Shown: one piece after another, positions 25,910 to 33,943 of the stretch
Position numbering within the stretch: position 1 is the first letter of the stretch
Layout: each line of letters starts with the position of its first letter
Assembly: GCA_021159385.1 (NCBI GenBank)
Contig: JAGGRW010000057.1
Coordinates: 1 to 33,943 of the forward strand
DNA: 33,943 bases
DNA from: Methanosarcinales archaeon
GTDB taxonomy: Archaea > Halobacteriota > Methanosarcinia > Methanosarcinales > Methanogasteraceae
Direction: 5' to 3'
Made by a program: the position numbers and the translations under genes
The notes under the pieces: model-generated
What the model saw: only the letters and a program-made list of their open reading frames with translations
The model's database searches: none
Told to the model about the DNA's origin: nothing

Positions 25910-27430
25910 ATGCCCAAAAAAAGCAAAACAGGAACAAATGGGGTCGAAGAGAGGATTAACGGACTGATCAAAGACCTGAAGAAGTATGACAGTGATGACA
26001 TCGATTATTCAAGTCAAAGGGAAGCGAAACTGGAGAAGACCGCATATGCGCTTGCAGCAATCGGTAAATCCGCAGTTCCGCAGTTGATAGAGGTTCTGAA
26101 CTGCCACAGCGCATGGAGCAGTCACTTTGCCGCTAATGCGCTCGGGGCGATCGGAGATGAACGAGCCATCACTCCACTCGCAGACGCGCTTGAGGAGTCC
26201 GAACTTGGCGAGCGTGCCAGAAGCGCGCTCAAGAAAATCGGTCCGGTCGCAGTCCCGGAAGTGATAAAGAGGGTGGAGTACAGGATTGCGCATCCGATCA
26301 GGGAGGGGGGCGGAATAGGCACGATAACAGCGAATGCCCTCTCTGCAATTGGTGATATCAGGTGCGACGAGTCGATTAAATTCCTGAATCGGCTGCTGGA
26401 CGAGTACATGTCAGAACTGCCGGATGGACCCTTCGATCCGACAAAACACGACTGGAAATACGTAAATGTGGACATGTTCCACCTGCTGGAGTGCATGGTG
26501 CGGCAGCAGGATGAGAGAGCGATACCGCACATCGAGAACGCACGGGATTTCTTCCGGAGTGACTACGTTGATTACAAGATCTGCCAGATCGCAATCGGCA
26601 GGATAAAGAAGAAACGACCGGACGAGGGTTATCTGCCTCTGGAAGCACTGGATATCATGCTCCCTGCCGGAGCCATCATGAATGTGCTATCCGGGGGCGA
26701 ACTCGGACGGGACAACACATTTGGGGAGGAGTACGGCGAGTATTTTGAGGAGGTCGGTGGATGGGACTACGGAGGCGGCGGTAGTGGAGACCGGGAGGGT
26801 GACCGGGACGATGACGATGAAGGAGAATCTGATATGGCTCAAAAAAAGAAATTCAAGCAGGTGTACCAGTTTAAGGTCGCGCTGAAAGGTATCAGACCGC
26901 CGATCTGGCGGCGGATACAGGTTCCTGAGACCTACACCTTCCGGGACTTGCATATCACAATCCAGGACGCTATGGGCTGGGAAGGCTACCATCTCCACGA
27001 ATTCGAGATGATTAGCCCATCGACCGGCGCAAAGGTTTCGATAGGACCTCCGGACGATGAATTCGGCAGAAGAATTCTTTCGGAGGAGACGCAGAAGATA
27101 TCCCGGTACTTTTCGATGGACAATAAGTCGGCAGAGTACACTTATGACTTCGGCGATGACTGGGAGCACAAGATCCTGCTGGAGAAGATACTCCCGAGAG
27201 AGGAGGGTACAGCGTATCCGGTATGCGTCAAAGGGAAGCGAGCATGCCCTCCCGAGGATTGTGGCGGCGTGTGGGGCTATGCGGACATTCTGGAGGCACT
27301 GGAAGACCCGGACGATCCGGAGAACGAGGAACTGCTGGAATGGGTCGGCGAAGACTTCGATCCTGAGTACTTCGACGCGAAAGATGTGGTTTTCAGGGAT
27401 CCAGACAAGAGTTCCGACTTCCGGTTTTAG
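25910..27430 (+). CDS. HEAT-repeat protein fused to a plasmid pRiA4b ORF-3-like domain
   Basis: N-terminal HEAT-type repeats (IGKSAVPQLIEVLNC..ANALGAIGDERAITPLADALEE..KIGPVAVPEVIK). Acidic/Gly linker. C-terminal YQFKVALKGIRPPIWRRIQVPETYTFRDLHITIQDAMGWEGYHLHEFEM...YTYDFGDDWEHKILLEKIL..CPPEDCGGVWGYADILEAL. Confidence 0.9.
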   Translation: MPKKSKTGTNGVEERINGLIKDLKKYDSDDIDYSSQREAKLEKTAYALAAIGKSAVPQLIEVLNCHSAWSSHFAANALGAIGDERAITPLADALEESELGERARSALKKIGPVAVPEVIKRVEYRIAHPIREGGGIGTITANALSAIGDIRCDESIKFLNRLLDEYMSELPDGPFDPTKHDWKYVNVDMFHLLECMVRQQDERAIPHIENARDFFRSDYVDYKICQIAIGRIKKKRPDEGYLPLEALDIMLPAGAIMNVLSGGELGRDNTFGEEYGEYFEEVGGWDYGGGGSGDREGDRDDDDEGESDMAQKKKFKQVYQFKVALKGIRPPIWRRIQVPETYTFRDLHITIQDAMGWEGYHLHEFEMISPSTGAKVSIGPPDDEFGRRILSEETQKISRYFSMDNKSAEYTYDFGDDWEHKILLEKILPREEGTAYPVCVKGKRACPPEDCGGVWGYADILEALEDPDDPENEELLEWVGEDFDPEYFDAKDVVFRDPDKSSDFRF

Positions 27431-27457
27431 CTGGTGAATAGGCGGTTGTTTGGTTGG

Positions 27458-27481
27458 TCCCGGGGATATCATCCCCCGGGA
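27458..27481 (+). terminator. Hairpin TCCCGGGG-ATATCATC-CCCCGGGA downstream of the HEAT fusion gene
   Basis: Perfect 8-bp stem about 27 nt past the stop; no T-tract, so the terminator role is tentative. Confidence 0.35.
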
Positions 27482-27736
27482 AACCATGTTGGGTCGCAGG
27501 AAGCTACATCACAGATTGCCTTTGCGGCTACCCGCACGTTCCGGGGCAATCCTGCTGCGGAATCGGGCGAATACATAGCTTATGGAGTCCCTATATATTT
27601 ACCATGATAAGGTATATATGCCACTGTCACACAGAGGGTGCTGGCGACTGCCGGTCGATTGGAGATGCGCCTCTCGGAGTCTCTCGGAGCCCATCGTAGC
27701 CCCCGATTTTACACTCAAAGACACGTGATACCTGAC

Positions 27737-28621
27737 ATGCTGGCAAAAACTCGTGAGAAGATCATCGAAACAGTCCTCTTCCTATCGGCAGCGACTGCAA
27801 TCACAATCGTTCTGTTGATCCTGATTTTTCTCCTGAAGGAGGGTCTTCCGATACTCATGAAGGTTGGGGTCATCGACTTCTGTCTCGGAATGACGTGGAA
27901 CCCAATTGCGATAGCAGGAGAGCCTGAGTACGGGATTTTTCCGATGATAATGGGATCTATCTATGTCGCGATCGGATCACTCATCCTGGCGGTCCCGCTC
28001 GGGCTCGCATGTGCGGTCTTTCTTGCCGAGATCGCGCCGGCGTGGGCGCGTTTTAGTCTCAAGCATGCAATCGAACTTCTGGTCGGGATTCCCTCAGTAG
28101 TTCTCGGGTTCGTTGGGCTTGTCCTGCTCGTTCCGTTCGTGAGAGATCACTTCGGAGGCTGCGGTTTCTCAATCCTCGCGGGCTCAATTGTCCTTGCGGT
28201 GATGGCGCTTCCACGCATAATCAGCGTATCAGACGACGCGATCAGGTCTGTTCCCCGTGCATACAAGGAAGCGTCGCTTGCGCTCGGTGCAACGCACTGG
28301 TACACGATCAAAAAAGTCATCCTGCCGAGCGCGCGATCCGGAATCATTGCCGCAGTCATACTCGCAATGGGCAACTCAATCGGCGAAACGATGGCGGTTC
28401 TGATGGTTGTCGGCAGCGTCGCATGCCTTCCGTCCCCGCTCTATGATGTCCTTGATCCGGTACGGCCCATGACCTCAAACATTGCGATCGAGATGAGTTA
28501 TGCGACAGGAGATCATGCGCAGGCGCTCTTTGCGACCGGGATTGTTCTCTTTGTGATGGTCGGCATGATGACATGGTTGTCGCATAAGGTATTGAAATCG
28601 AAGATGGGGACTGCGCGATGA
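27737..28621 (+). CDS. pstC: Phosphate ABC transporter permease PstC
   Basis: MLAKTREKIIETVLFLSAATAIT..LLKEGLPIL; AVFLAEIAP; ELLVGIPSVVLGFVGL; EASLALGATHWYTIKKVILPSARSGIIAAVILAMGNSIGETMAVLMV. Confidence 0.92.
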   Translation: MLAKTREKIIETVLFLSAATAITIVLLILIFLLKEGLPILMKVGVIDFCLGMTWNPIAIAGEPEYGIFPMIMGSIYVAIGSLILAVPLGLACAVFLAEIAPAWARFSLKHAIELLVGIPSVVLGFVGLVLLVPFVRDHFGGCGFSILAGSIVLAVMALPRIISVSDDAIRSVPRAYKEASLALGATHWYTIKKVILPSARSGIIAAVILAMGNSIGETMAVLMVVGSVACLPSPLYDVLDPVRPMTSNIAIEMSYATGDHAQALFATGIVLFVMVGMMTWLSHKVLKSKMGTAR

Positions 28622-28640
28622 CGATTCGTGCCATTCATCT

Positions 28641-28710
28641 ATTCGTGCCATTCGTGACTTTGAGCGTAGCAAGCGTTGCCGTTGGCATAAAATCACGAAT
28701 GCGAACGAAT
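28641..28710. repeat. Inverted repeat of the ATTCGTG family
   Basis: ATTCGTGCCATTCGTGA (28641-28657) against TCACGAATGCGAACGAAT (28693-28710). Confidence 0.7.
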
Positions 28711-28812
28711 ACCACGAATTACACGAATTTAGCTGCCGCAAAAGATAGCGATTTCACTGGAACGTTCATCTTTGTGTCTCCGCGACTTTGCGACTTTCTC
28801 GTTAATCAGTGG

Positions 28813-28965
28813 AACGCAAAGGCGCAAAGGCGCAAAGGCGCAAAGCCCCTTCGTCCGGCATCTTTTAAAAAATCACAGAATCAATCAGAACTGGGAAAGT
28901 TTCCGATTCTGATGGATTCTGTGGTTTTCAATCTTTGCGTCTCCGCGCCTTTGCGCCTTTGCGTT
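28813..28965. repeat. Nested inverted repeats: outer 33-bp arms (30/33 match) enclosing inner 22-bp arms (20/22 match)
   Basis: Outer: AACGCAAAGGCGCAAAGGCGCAAAGGCGCAAAG (28813-28845) against CTTTGCGTCTCCGCGCCTTTGCGCCTTTGCGTT (28933-28965). Inner: AAAATCACAGAATCAATCAGAA (28869-28890) against TTCTGATGGATTCTGTGGTTTT (28907-28928). Confidence 0.85.
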
Positions 28966-29041
28966 TCCTCTGACATACCGGGAAAGTTCGATCGTGCCGC
29001 GATGACTGCGACGATGGTGACGGAAGAGGGGGATTGCGACG

Positions 29042-29890
29042 ATGAATAGACTGATCTCGCCAGCTACACCGGACAGAGCGGCAAAAGTGGGACTATGGGC
29101 ATCTGCGGTGCTATCGATGGCGATTCTCCTGTTTATCCTTGGTTACATCGTAATCGAGGGAATTTCTGTTGTGAATATACCGTTTCTGCTGGGATCTCCC
29201 GTATTGAGTGGGGCAAAAGGTGGAATCCTCCCTGCAATCGTCGGGACGATCTGCCTCATGGCGGTGACGCTGTCATCAGCCGTTCCGATCGGTGTAGGTG
29301 CCGCGATCTACCTCGCAGAATACGCATCAGATAGTGTGGTGACCCGCACGATCACATTCGGCGTCGAGTGTCTGGCAGGTGTGCCCTCCATTGTCATTGG
29401 GCTCTTCGGCTATGCATTCCTTGTGATCTACCTCGGATTCGGTTTTTCGATCCTCTCAGGAGGGCTTGCGCTGATGGCAATGGCACTGCCGTGGATCGTC
29501 AGGACATCAGAGGAGGCTATAAAAGCGGTGCCATTGACCGTGCGTGAGGGGAGCCTTGCGCTCGGCGCAACGAAGTGGCAGACTGTCAGCCGGGTGGTTC
29601 TTCCGAGCGCAATTCCTGGCATTGTGACAGGAGCGATACTCGGGATCGGAAAAGCGATCGGAGAGGCGGCTGTGCTCATGTTCACGGCAGGTTCGTCGCT
29701 TCTGATGCCCTCGTCACTCTTCGATCCGGTGCGTGCGCTGCCGTATCACATATATATCCTCGCGTCGGAGGGGATATCCAACCCAATGGCTTACGGCAGC
29801 TCGATTGTGCTGCTTGCGATGGTACTTGCGATCAATCTCGGAGCGATCGCGATTCAGGCACATTACGGGAGGCATTATGGACGAAATTGA
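29042..29890 (+). CDS. pstA: Phosphate ABC transporter permease PstA
   Basis: [104 protein letters not shown]. Confidence 0.94.
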   Translation: MNRLISPATPDRAAKVGLWASAVLSMAILLFILGYIVIEGISVVNIPFLLGSPVLSGAKGGILPAIVGTICLMAVTLSSAVPIGVGAAIYLAEYASDSVVTRTITFGVECLAGVPSIVIGLFGYAFLVIYLGFGFSILSGGLALMAMALPWIVRTSEEAIKAVPLTVREGSLALGATKWQTVSRVVLPSAIPGIVTGAILGIGKAIGEAAVLMFTAGSSLLMPSSLFDPVRALPYHIYILASEGISNPMAYGSSIVLLAMVLAINLGAIAIQAHYGRHYGRN

Positions 29891-30635
29891 AATTGAGAGC
29901 AGGAGCTTGAACCTGTGGTACGAGAGCGTACATGCGTTAAAGAATGTTACGCTTTCGATGCCGAAGAAGAAGGTTACCGCTGTGATCGGACCATCCGGTT
30001 GTGGAAAGTCCACGTTCATCAGATGCATCAACCGGATGAACGATCTGATCAAAGGCTGTCGCGTCGAGGGCGAACTGCTCTTCGAGGGCAGGAATGTCTA
30101 TGACAGGGACATTGATGTGGTTTCGCTCCGAAAGAGGATCGGGATGGTATTCCAGAAGCCAAACCCATTTCCAATGTCAGTCTACGACAACGTAGCGTAC
30201 GGACCGCGCCTGCACGGAACGAGGAGCAGCGGAGAACTGGATAAAATTGTCGAGGAGAGTCTGAAATCCTCTGCGCTCTGGAACGAGGTTGCAGACGTTC
30301 TGAACCGTTCTGCGCTTGACCTGAGCGGCGGGCAGCAGCAAAGGCTCTGCATCGCACGGACGCTTGCTGTCAACCCGGACGTGATCCTCTTTGATGAGCC
30401 GTGCAGCGCGCTCGACCCGATCTCAACAGCGAAGATCGAGGATCTGATCAACACGCTTGTGCACGACTACACGATCATAATTGTTACGCACAACATGCAG
30501 CAGGCGGCACGTGTGTCCGATTTCACCGCGTTCTTCCTGCTTGGCGAGGTGATTGAGTTCGGGAAGACGAAGCAGATCTTCGAGATGCCGGAGAAGAAGA
30601 GCACAGAGGATTACATCACCGGACGGTTTGGGTGA
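29877..30635 (+). CDS. pstB: Phosphate ABC transporter ATP-binding protein PstB
   Basis: [100 protein letters not shown]. Overlaps the pstA end by 14 nt. Confidence 0.97.
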   Translation: MDEIEIESRSLNLWYESVHALKNVTLSMPKKKVTAVIGPSGCGKSTFIRCINRMNDLIKGCRVEGELLFEGRNVYDRDIDVVSLRKRIGMVFQKPNPFPMSVYDNVAYGPRLHGTRSSGELDKIVEESLKSSALWNEVADVLNRSALDLSGGQQQRLCIARTLAVNPDVILFDEPCSALDPISTAKIEDLINTLVHDYTIIIVTHNMQQAARVSDFTAFFLLGEVIEFGKTKQIFEMPEKKSTEDYITGRFG

Positions 30636-31200
30636 TACCGGTCTGACGCTGGTCGCTGCGCTTGCCACTGGTTGCCCCGACCACCACATACACAGGATTT
30701 ATCGGCGTAAACGCGGTCTCTCCCGCGAGATCGTACCCTTTTGAGACCTGAACGTGGATCACCTCAACAAACATTCCGAGCGACTTCATGCACCCGATGA
30801 TCCGTGCCGCGGTCTCGATCCGTGCCGCGTTTGCAACCACCCGCCCGCAAACCTTCGTTTTAAGCACGCGGAGCACGCTCTCGACATTTCTTGTGCCGCC
30901 GACAAAGGCGCAGTCGATCCCGATCTCATCAGGAATCTCCGCGATCGCAGCGGGTGCCTCGCCGTGTATGAGGGTGACTCTTTCTGATATTCCAGCGTCC
31001 CTGAAGTTCTGTTCCGCCTCCCTGATGGCATCGTCCCTGACGTCGATTGCGTAGATTTTGTCAGCAAAGACCGCCGCTGCAATCGAGACAGCACCTGTTC
31101 CGCACCCGATGTCGCAGAAGACGCGAGTAGCGGGTGTAAGGTTCAGTTTCGCGATTGTTATTGCGAGTATCTCCGGTTTGGTCGGGCTTGCCGAGAGCAT
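30616..31200 (-). CDS. cbiT: Cobalt-precorrin-6B C15-methyltransferase (CbiT-like SAM methyltransferase)
   Basis: [59 protein letters not shown]..; [12 protein letters not shown]. Start placed at ATG 31200 and uncertain. Confidence 0.82.
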   Translation of the reverse strand: MLSASPTKPEILAITIAKLNLTPATRVFCDIGCGTGAVSIAAAVFADKIYAIDVRDDAIREAEQNFRDAGISERVTLIHGEAPAAIAEIPDEIGIDCAFVGGTRNVESVLRVLKTKVCGRVVANAARIETAARIIGCMKSLGMFVEVIHVQVSKGYDLAGETAFTPINPVYVVVGATSGKRSDQRQTGITQTVR

Positions 31201-31231
31201 GGTTGGGTTCCGCTTCAGAATCCCTGAACAG

Positions 31232-32422
31232 TCAAAACAGTTCGTATTCCAGCCGTTTTTTGTCCGGGTCGTAGATGCAGGTCGGGTCACCGCCGTAGAA
31301 GTCGCCGCCGTAGAAATACGCCTTCTGCCGGCAGCCTCCGCAGACATCCATGTATTCGCACCGCCCGCAGGTGCCGGAGAGCGTCATCCGCCGCTCCCGT
31401 ATCTCGAGCAGTTGCGCACAGGGACGCTCGTTCCAGATCTCGTTGAACGGACGCTCTTTCACGTTTCCTACCGACATCTGTGGGGTGAAGTGGCATGGAT
31501 TCACATTTCCGAGATAATCCACATTCGCAACCTTGTTTCCGATCGAGCAGCCGCCGGAAATCTTCAGAAGTTCCCTCACCTTCTCGAATCGCTCGGGATC
31601 CTCCTTCTTGAGCCGCTCAAGAATGTACACCCCGTCCATCGGCGAGTCTGTCGTGAGAATCTCGATCTCCTCATCTTTTAGCTCGATCGCTTTGTCGTAG
31701 AGGTGTTTTAGCACCTGCGTCCGCTGCTCTTTTGTGACGTCCATATCCATGATATGGCTTCCACGCCCGGTCGGAACGAGATGGTAGAGGCAGAATCTTG
31801 GAATCCCCCTCTCGACGCATAGATCAAGGAGTTTCGGAACTTCCTGCCAGTTTTCTTTGTGTATCGTTATTCTGAGTCCGGTTTTGAGTCCTGCGTCTGT
31901 TGCGTTCGAAAGCCCGTCCATTGCACGGTCAAACGCACCCTTAACTCCCCTGAACTCGTCATGCCGCATGGGGTCGGCTGCGTCCACGCTCACGCCGACA
32001 TATCTGATGTCAGCCTCGGCGAGGAGCGTTGCCACCTCCGGCGTGATCAACGTTCCGTTGGTTGAAATCACCATGCGAACGCCCTTCTCCTTCGCATGGA
32101 ACGCGAAAGGGAAGAAATTTTTACTGATTAATGGCTCTCCGCCGGTTGCAATCAACATTGGCATCTCAAGCGCAGCCATTTCGTCGATGAACCGAAATCC
32201 CTCGTCGAGCGTCCATTCGTCGGGATGCGGCGATCGGGCGTCCATGTAGCAGTGCTTACATGAGAGATTGCACTCACGGGTGATGTTCCACATGACGACC
32301 GGCTTGATCTCGGAAGAGAACCTGATGAGGTCGTCGGGCGCCTCCGCACACGCAATCTCTCGTGCACGGATCGCCTCCCAGACGGTTGCGCGATCAGCCA
32401 GTACCTTTGAGAATATGATCAT
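31232..32422 (-). CDS. Radical SAM/SPASM heme-biosynthesis-type protein (AhbC/AhbD family, probably AhbC)
   Basis: MWNITRECNLSCKHCYMDA (CX3CX2C), ATGGEPLI, SPASM cysteines (GGCSIGNKVANVDYLGNVNPCHFTPQ...SGTCGRCEYMDVCGGCRQKAYFYGGDFYGGDPTC). Start at ATG 32422 behind SD GGAG. Confidence 0.85.
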   Translation of the reverse strand: MIIFSKVLADRATVWEAIRAREIACAEAPDDLIRFSSEIKPVVMWNITRECNLSCKHCYMDARSPHPDEWTLDEGFRFIDEMAALEMPMLIATGGEPLISKNFFPFAFHAKEKGVRMVISTNGTLITPEVATLLAEADIRYVGVSVDAADPMRHDEFRGVKGAFDRAMDGLSNATDAGLKTGLRITIHKENWQEVPKLLDLCVERGIPRFCLYHLVPTGRGSHIMDMDVTKEQRTQVLKHLYDKAIELKDEEIEILTTDSPMDGVYILERLKKEDPERFEKVRELLKISGGCSIGNKVANVDYLGNVNPCHFTPQMSVGNVKERPFNEIWNERPCAQLLEIRERRMTLSGTCGRCEYMDVCGGCRQKAYFYGGDFYGGDPTCIYDPDKKRLEYELF

Positions 32423-32591
32423 ATCTCTCCTCTTCTGGATGCTGGCATGATAAAGATTGCGCCGCATCGCGACGCTTCAGCCATTTCATTGTTCGTAAGC
32501 CCGGTTGGGTGGGGGTGGCTGGCTCCTCCGACCGGATCTGCTTATGCGCCTGCCGCTTGGAAAGATTGTAAGTCCTGGTGATCACGTCCAG

Positions 32592-32610
32592 ACGGATTGT
32601 CGCAATCCGT
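32592..32610. repeat. Perfect 8-bp inverted repeat ACGGATTG-TCG-CAATCCGT
   Basis: Read directly in the intergenic region; followed by a GTCGTGAT direct repeat. Confidence 0.6.
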
Positions 32611-32711
32611 GTCGTGATTTGTCGTGATACGGTGTCGCAGGCATGTAAATTGTCTTATGTGTCGAGCCATCGTGAGGCGTCCCAACTCATGCTCCGGAGC
32701 AAGCCCGGAAC

Positions 32712-33797
32712 TCATTCCACACCCTCCCGCACCGCAATCTGTTCGCGAGCCATCCTGATCGCCTCATGCAGTTTCGCCTCAAGCAGCCGCCGTGGCGGCA
32801 GGTCGGTCAGATACTCAGCGACATACATCCCGCTCTCCTCCAGCCGCAGAAGCTCCACATGCTCGTAAGACGCATCAGCGCACAGTATCAGCCCAAGCGG
32901 CATCTCTTCGCGCTCCCGCTTCTCGTATTTGTCCAGCCAGCGCAGGTACAGCTCCATCTGACCTTTGTCTGCCGCCTGAAACTTACCCAGCTTGAGTTCG
33001 ATCGCAACCAGACAGCGCATCCCACGATGGTAAAAGAGCAGATCAAGATAGTAATCCTCGTTATCGATGGTGATCCGCCTCTGGCGAGCCACGAAGCTGA
33101 AATCGGTGCCAAGTTCGAGGAGAAAACGCTCAAGCTCCTTTAAGATTGCCGATTCCAGATCCCGTTCGCTGTAGGTGTCTGAAAGACCCAGGAAATCAAG
33201 CAGGTATGGATCACGAAAAACCAGATCAGGGGTCATGAGGTCATCGTTACGCAGGGAATCCAGTTCCTGCCTCGCAAGTTCCGCAGGCTTTCTGGATATC
33301 GCGGTACGTTCGTAGAGCATCCCCTGTATTTTGGCATGGAGTGTACGGGTGCTCCACCGCTCAACGCGGCACATCTCTGCGTAAAAATCACGTTTCAACT
33401 GATCGTCGAGGTATATAATTTCCTTGAAATGTGTCCAGCTCAATTGTCTCTGCAGTGCGGAGACAATTTGCTCATCAGGATAAACTTCGGCAAAACGGAT
33501 CGTATGGCGCAGGTTTTTCTCTGAAAACCCTTTGCCATACTCAGCAGTCAATTGTCTACTCAGCGCGGAGACAATCTCCCTGCCGTATTGGGCGCGTTCA
33601 TTACCAAGGATATCGGTTTTAATACGATTCCCGATATTCCAGTACAATGTAACCAGCGCGGCATTGGCGGTCTGCGCAAATCGGGATTTTGCCGACTCTA
33701 TAAGCTCTCTGATATCCTCTAAAAGTATTCCATCTATAATAACGGGAGAATCAGTATTTTTATGGACTATGTCTGTGGATTTGTTAGAGCGTTTCAT
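32712..33797 (-). CDS. DUF1016/YhcG-family PDDEXK nuclease
   Basis: NAALVTLYWNIGNRIKTDILGNERAQYGREIVSALSRQLTAEYGKGFSEKNLRHTIRFAEVYPDEQIV..LSWTHFKEII; FVARQRRITIDNEDYYLDLLFYHRGMRCLVAIELKLGKFQAADKGQMELYLRWLD. Confidence 0.93.
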   Translation of the reverse strand: MKRSNKSTDIVHKNTDSPVIIDGILLEDIRELIESAKSRFAQTANAALVTLYWNIGNRIKTDILGNERAQYGREIVSALSRQLTAEYGKGFSEKNLRHTIRFAEVYPDEQIVSALQRQLSWTHFKEIIYLDDQLKRDFYAEMCRVERWSTRTLHAKIQGMLYERTAISRKPAELARQELDSLRNDDLMTPDLVFRDPYLLDFLGLSDTYSERDLESAILKELERFLLELGTDFSFVARQRRITIDNEDYYLDLLFYHRGMRCLVAIELKLGKFQAADKGQMELYLRWLDKYEKREREEMPLGLILCADASYEHVELLRLEESGMYVAEYLTDLPPRRLLEAKLHEAIRMAREQIAVREGVE

Positions 33798-33943
33798 AAT
33801 TCACCTTAGTCCGCCATGTTCTTCCTATCCTTTGTGGCGCATGTATGGCACACAAACTCTGTTGTGCGTCACAAAACCTAAAATATGTCACACAAGCAAC
33901 AAACCCCCAACGCTCCCGCCATCCGAAACTCAACATCGGCAGG

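Noticed and set aside
26687-27487. 266-aa minus-strand ORF
   Set aside because: Antisense to the well-supported HEAT/pRiA4b-like gene.
27671-27690. CTCTCGGAG direct repeat in the pstC leader
   Set aside because: Only two 9-bp copies; not distinguishable from chance.
28618-29049. 143-aa ORF between pstC and pstA
   Set aside because: Consists of inverted-repeat families (NAKAQRRKGAK / LCVSAPLRLCVS); typical spurious ORF over repeats.
31290-31330. Apparent tandem duplication FYGGDFYGGD in the radical SAM protein
   Set aside because: Same length and spacing as the AYxYxGDxxxxDPxC segment I recall for the AhbC family, so not an insertion.
33430-33580. Two similar ATTGTCT...GGAGACAAT inverted repeats
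   Set aside because: Lie inside the DUF1016 gene and encode two related IVSAL(S/Q)RQL peptides; likely a protein-level feature.
1-33943. tRNA, rRNA or CRISPR array
   Set aside because: No T-loop GGTTCRANYC context with matching stems, no rRNA segments and no regularly spaced direct repeats were seen by eye; tRNAscan-SE, Infernal and a CRISPR finder would be decisive.

Overview
This is a 34 kb archaeal chromosomal window. It is probably from a methanogen- or ANME/alkanotroph-like euryarchaeon; that is an inference from CobY, TiaS, a PGF-CTERM protein, an AhbC-like enzyme, an EhaR-like HAD protein and a multiheme cytochrome. Most of it is ordinary archaeal housekeeping: tiaS, hisI, a DHH phosphoesterase, cobY, nadA, a UbiA prenyltransferase, moeA, serA, DUF2240, pstCAB, cbiT and an ahbC-like radical SAM gene. 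More unusual content: (i) an AAA ATPase followed immediately by a possible degenerate TOPRIM-like protein at 9.0-10.7 kb, a candidate two-gene defence-type cassette; (ii) a 313-aa cytochrome with 13 CxxCH motifs and one degenerate CSEGH site; (iii) a roughly 2000-aa surface protein without a visible C-terminal anchor, tightly coupled to a PGF-CTERM protein; (iv) a 16-bp perfect palindrome abutting a TATA box, upstream of an uncharacterised 103-aa protein and an unlisted 35-aa membrane microprotein; (v) nested inverted repeats separating pstC from pstA; (vi) a HEAT-repeat/pRiA4b-ORF3-like fusion with an internal ribosome-binding site and start; (vii) low-complexity in-frame insertions in TiaS and MoeA; (viii) a decayed exported-protein/transposase locus at the left edge. 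No tRNA, rRNA or CRISPR array was recognised. All family calls come from reading motifs by eye; no database search was run.
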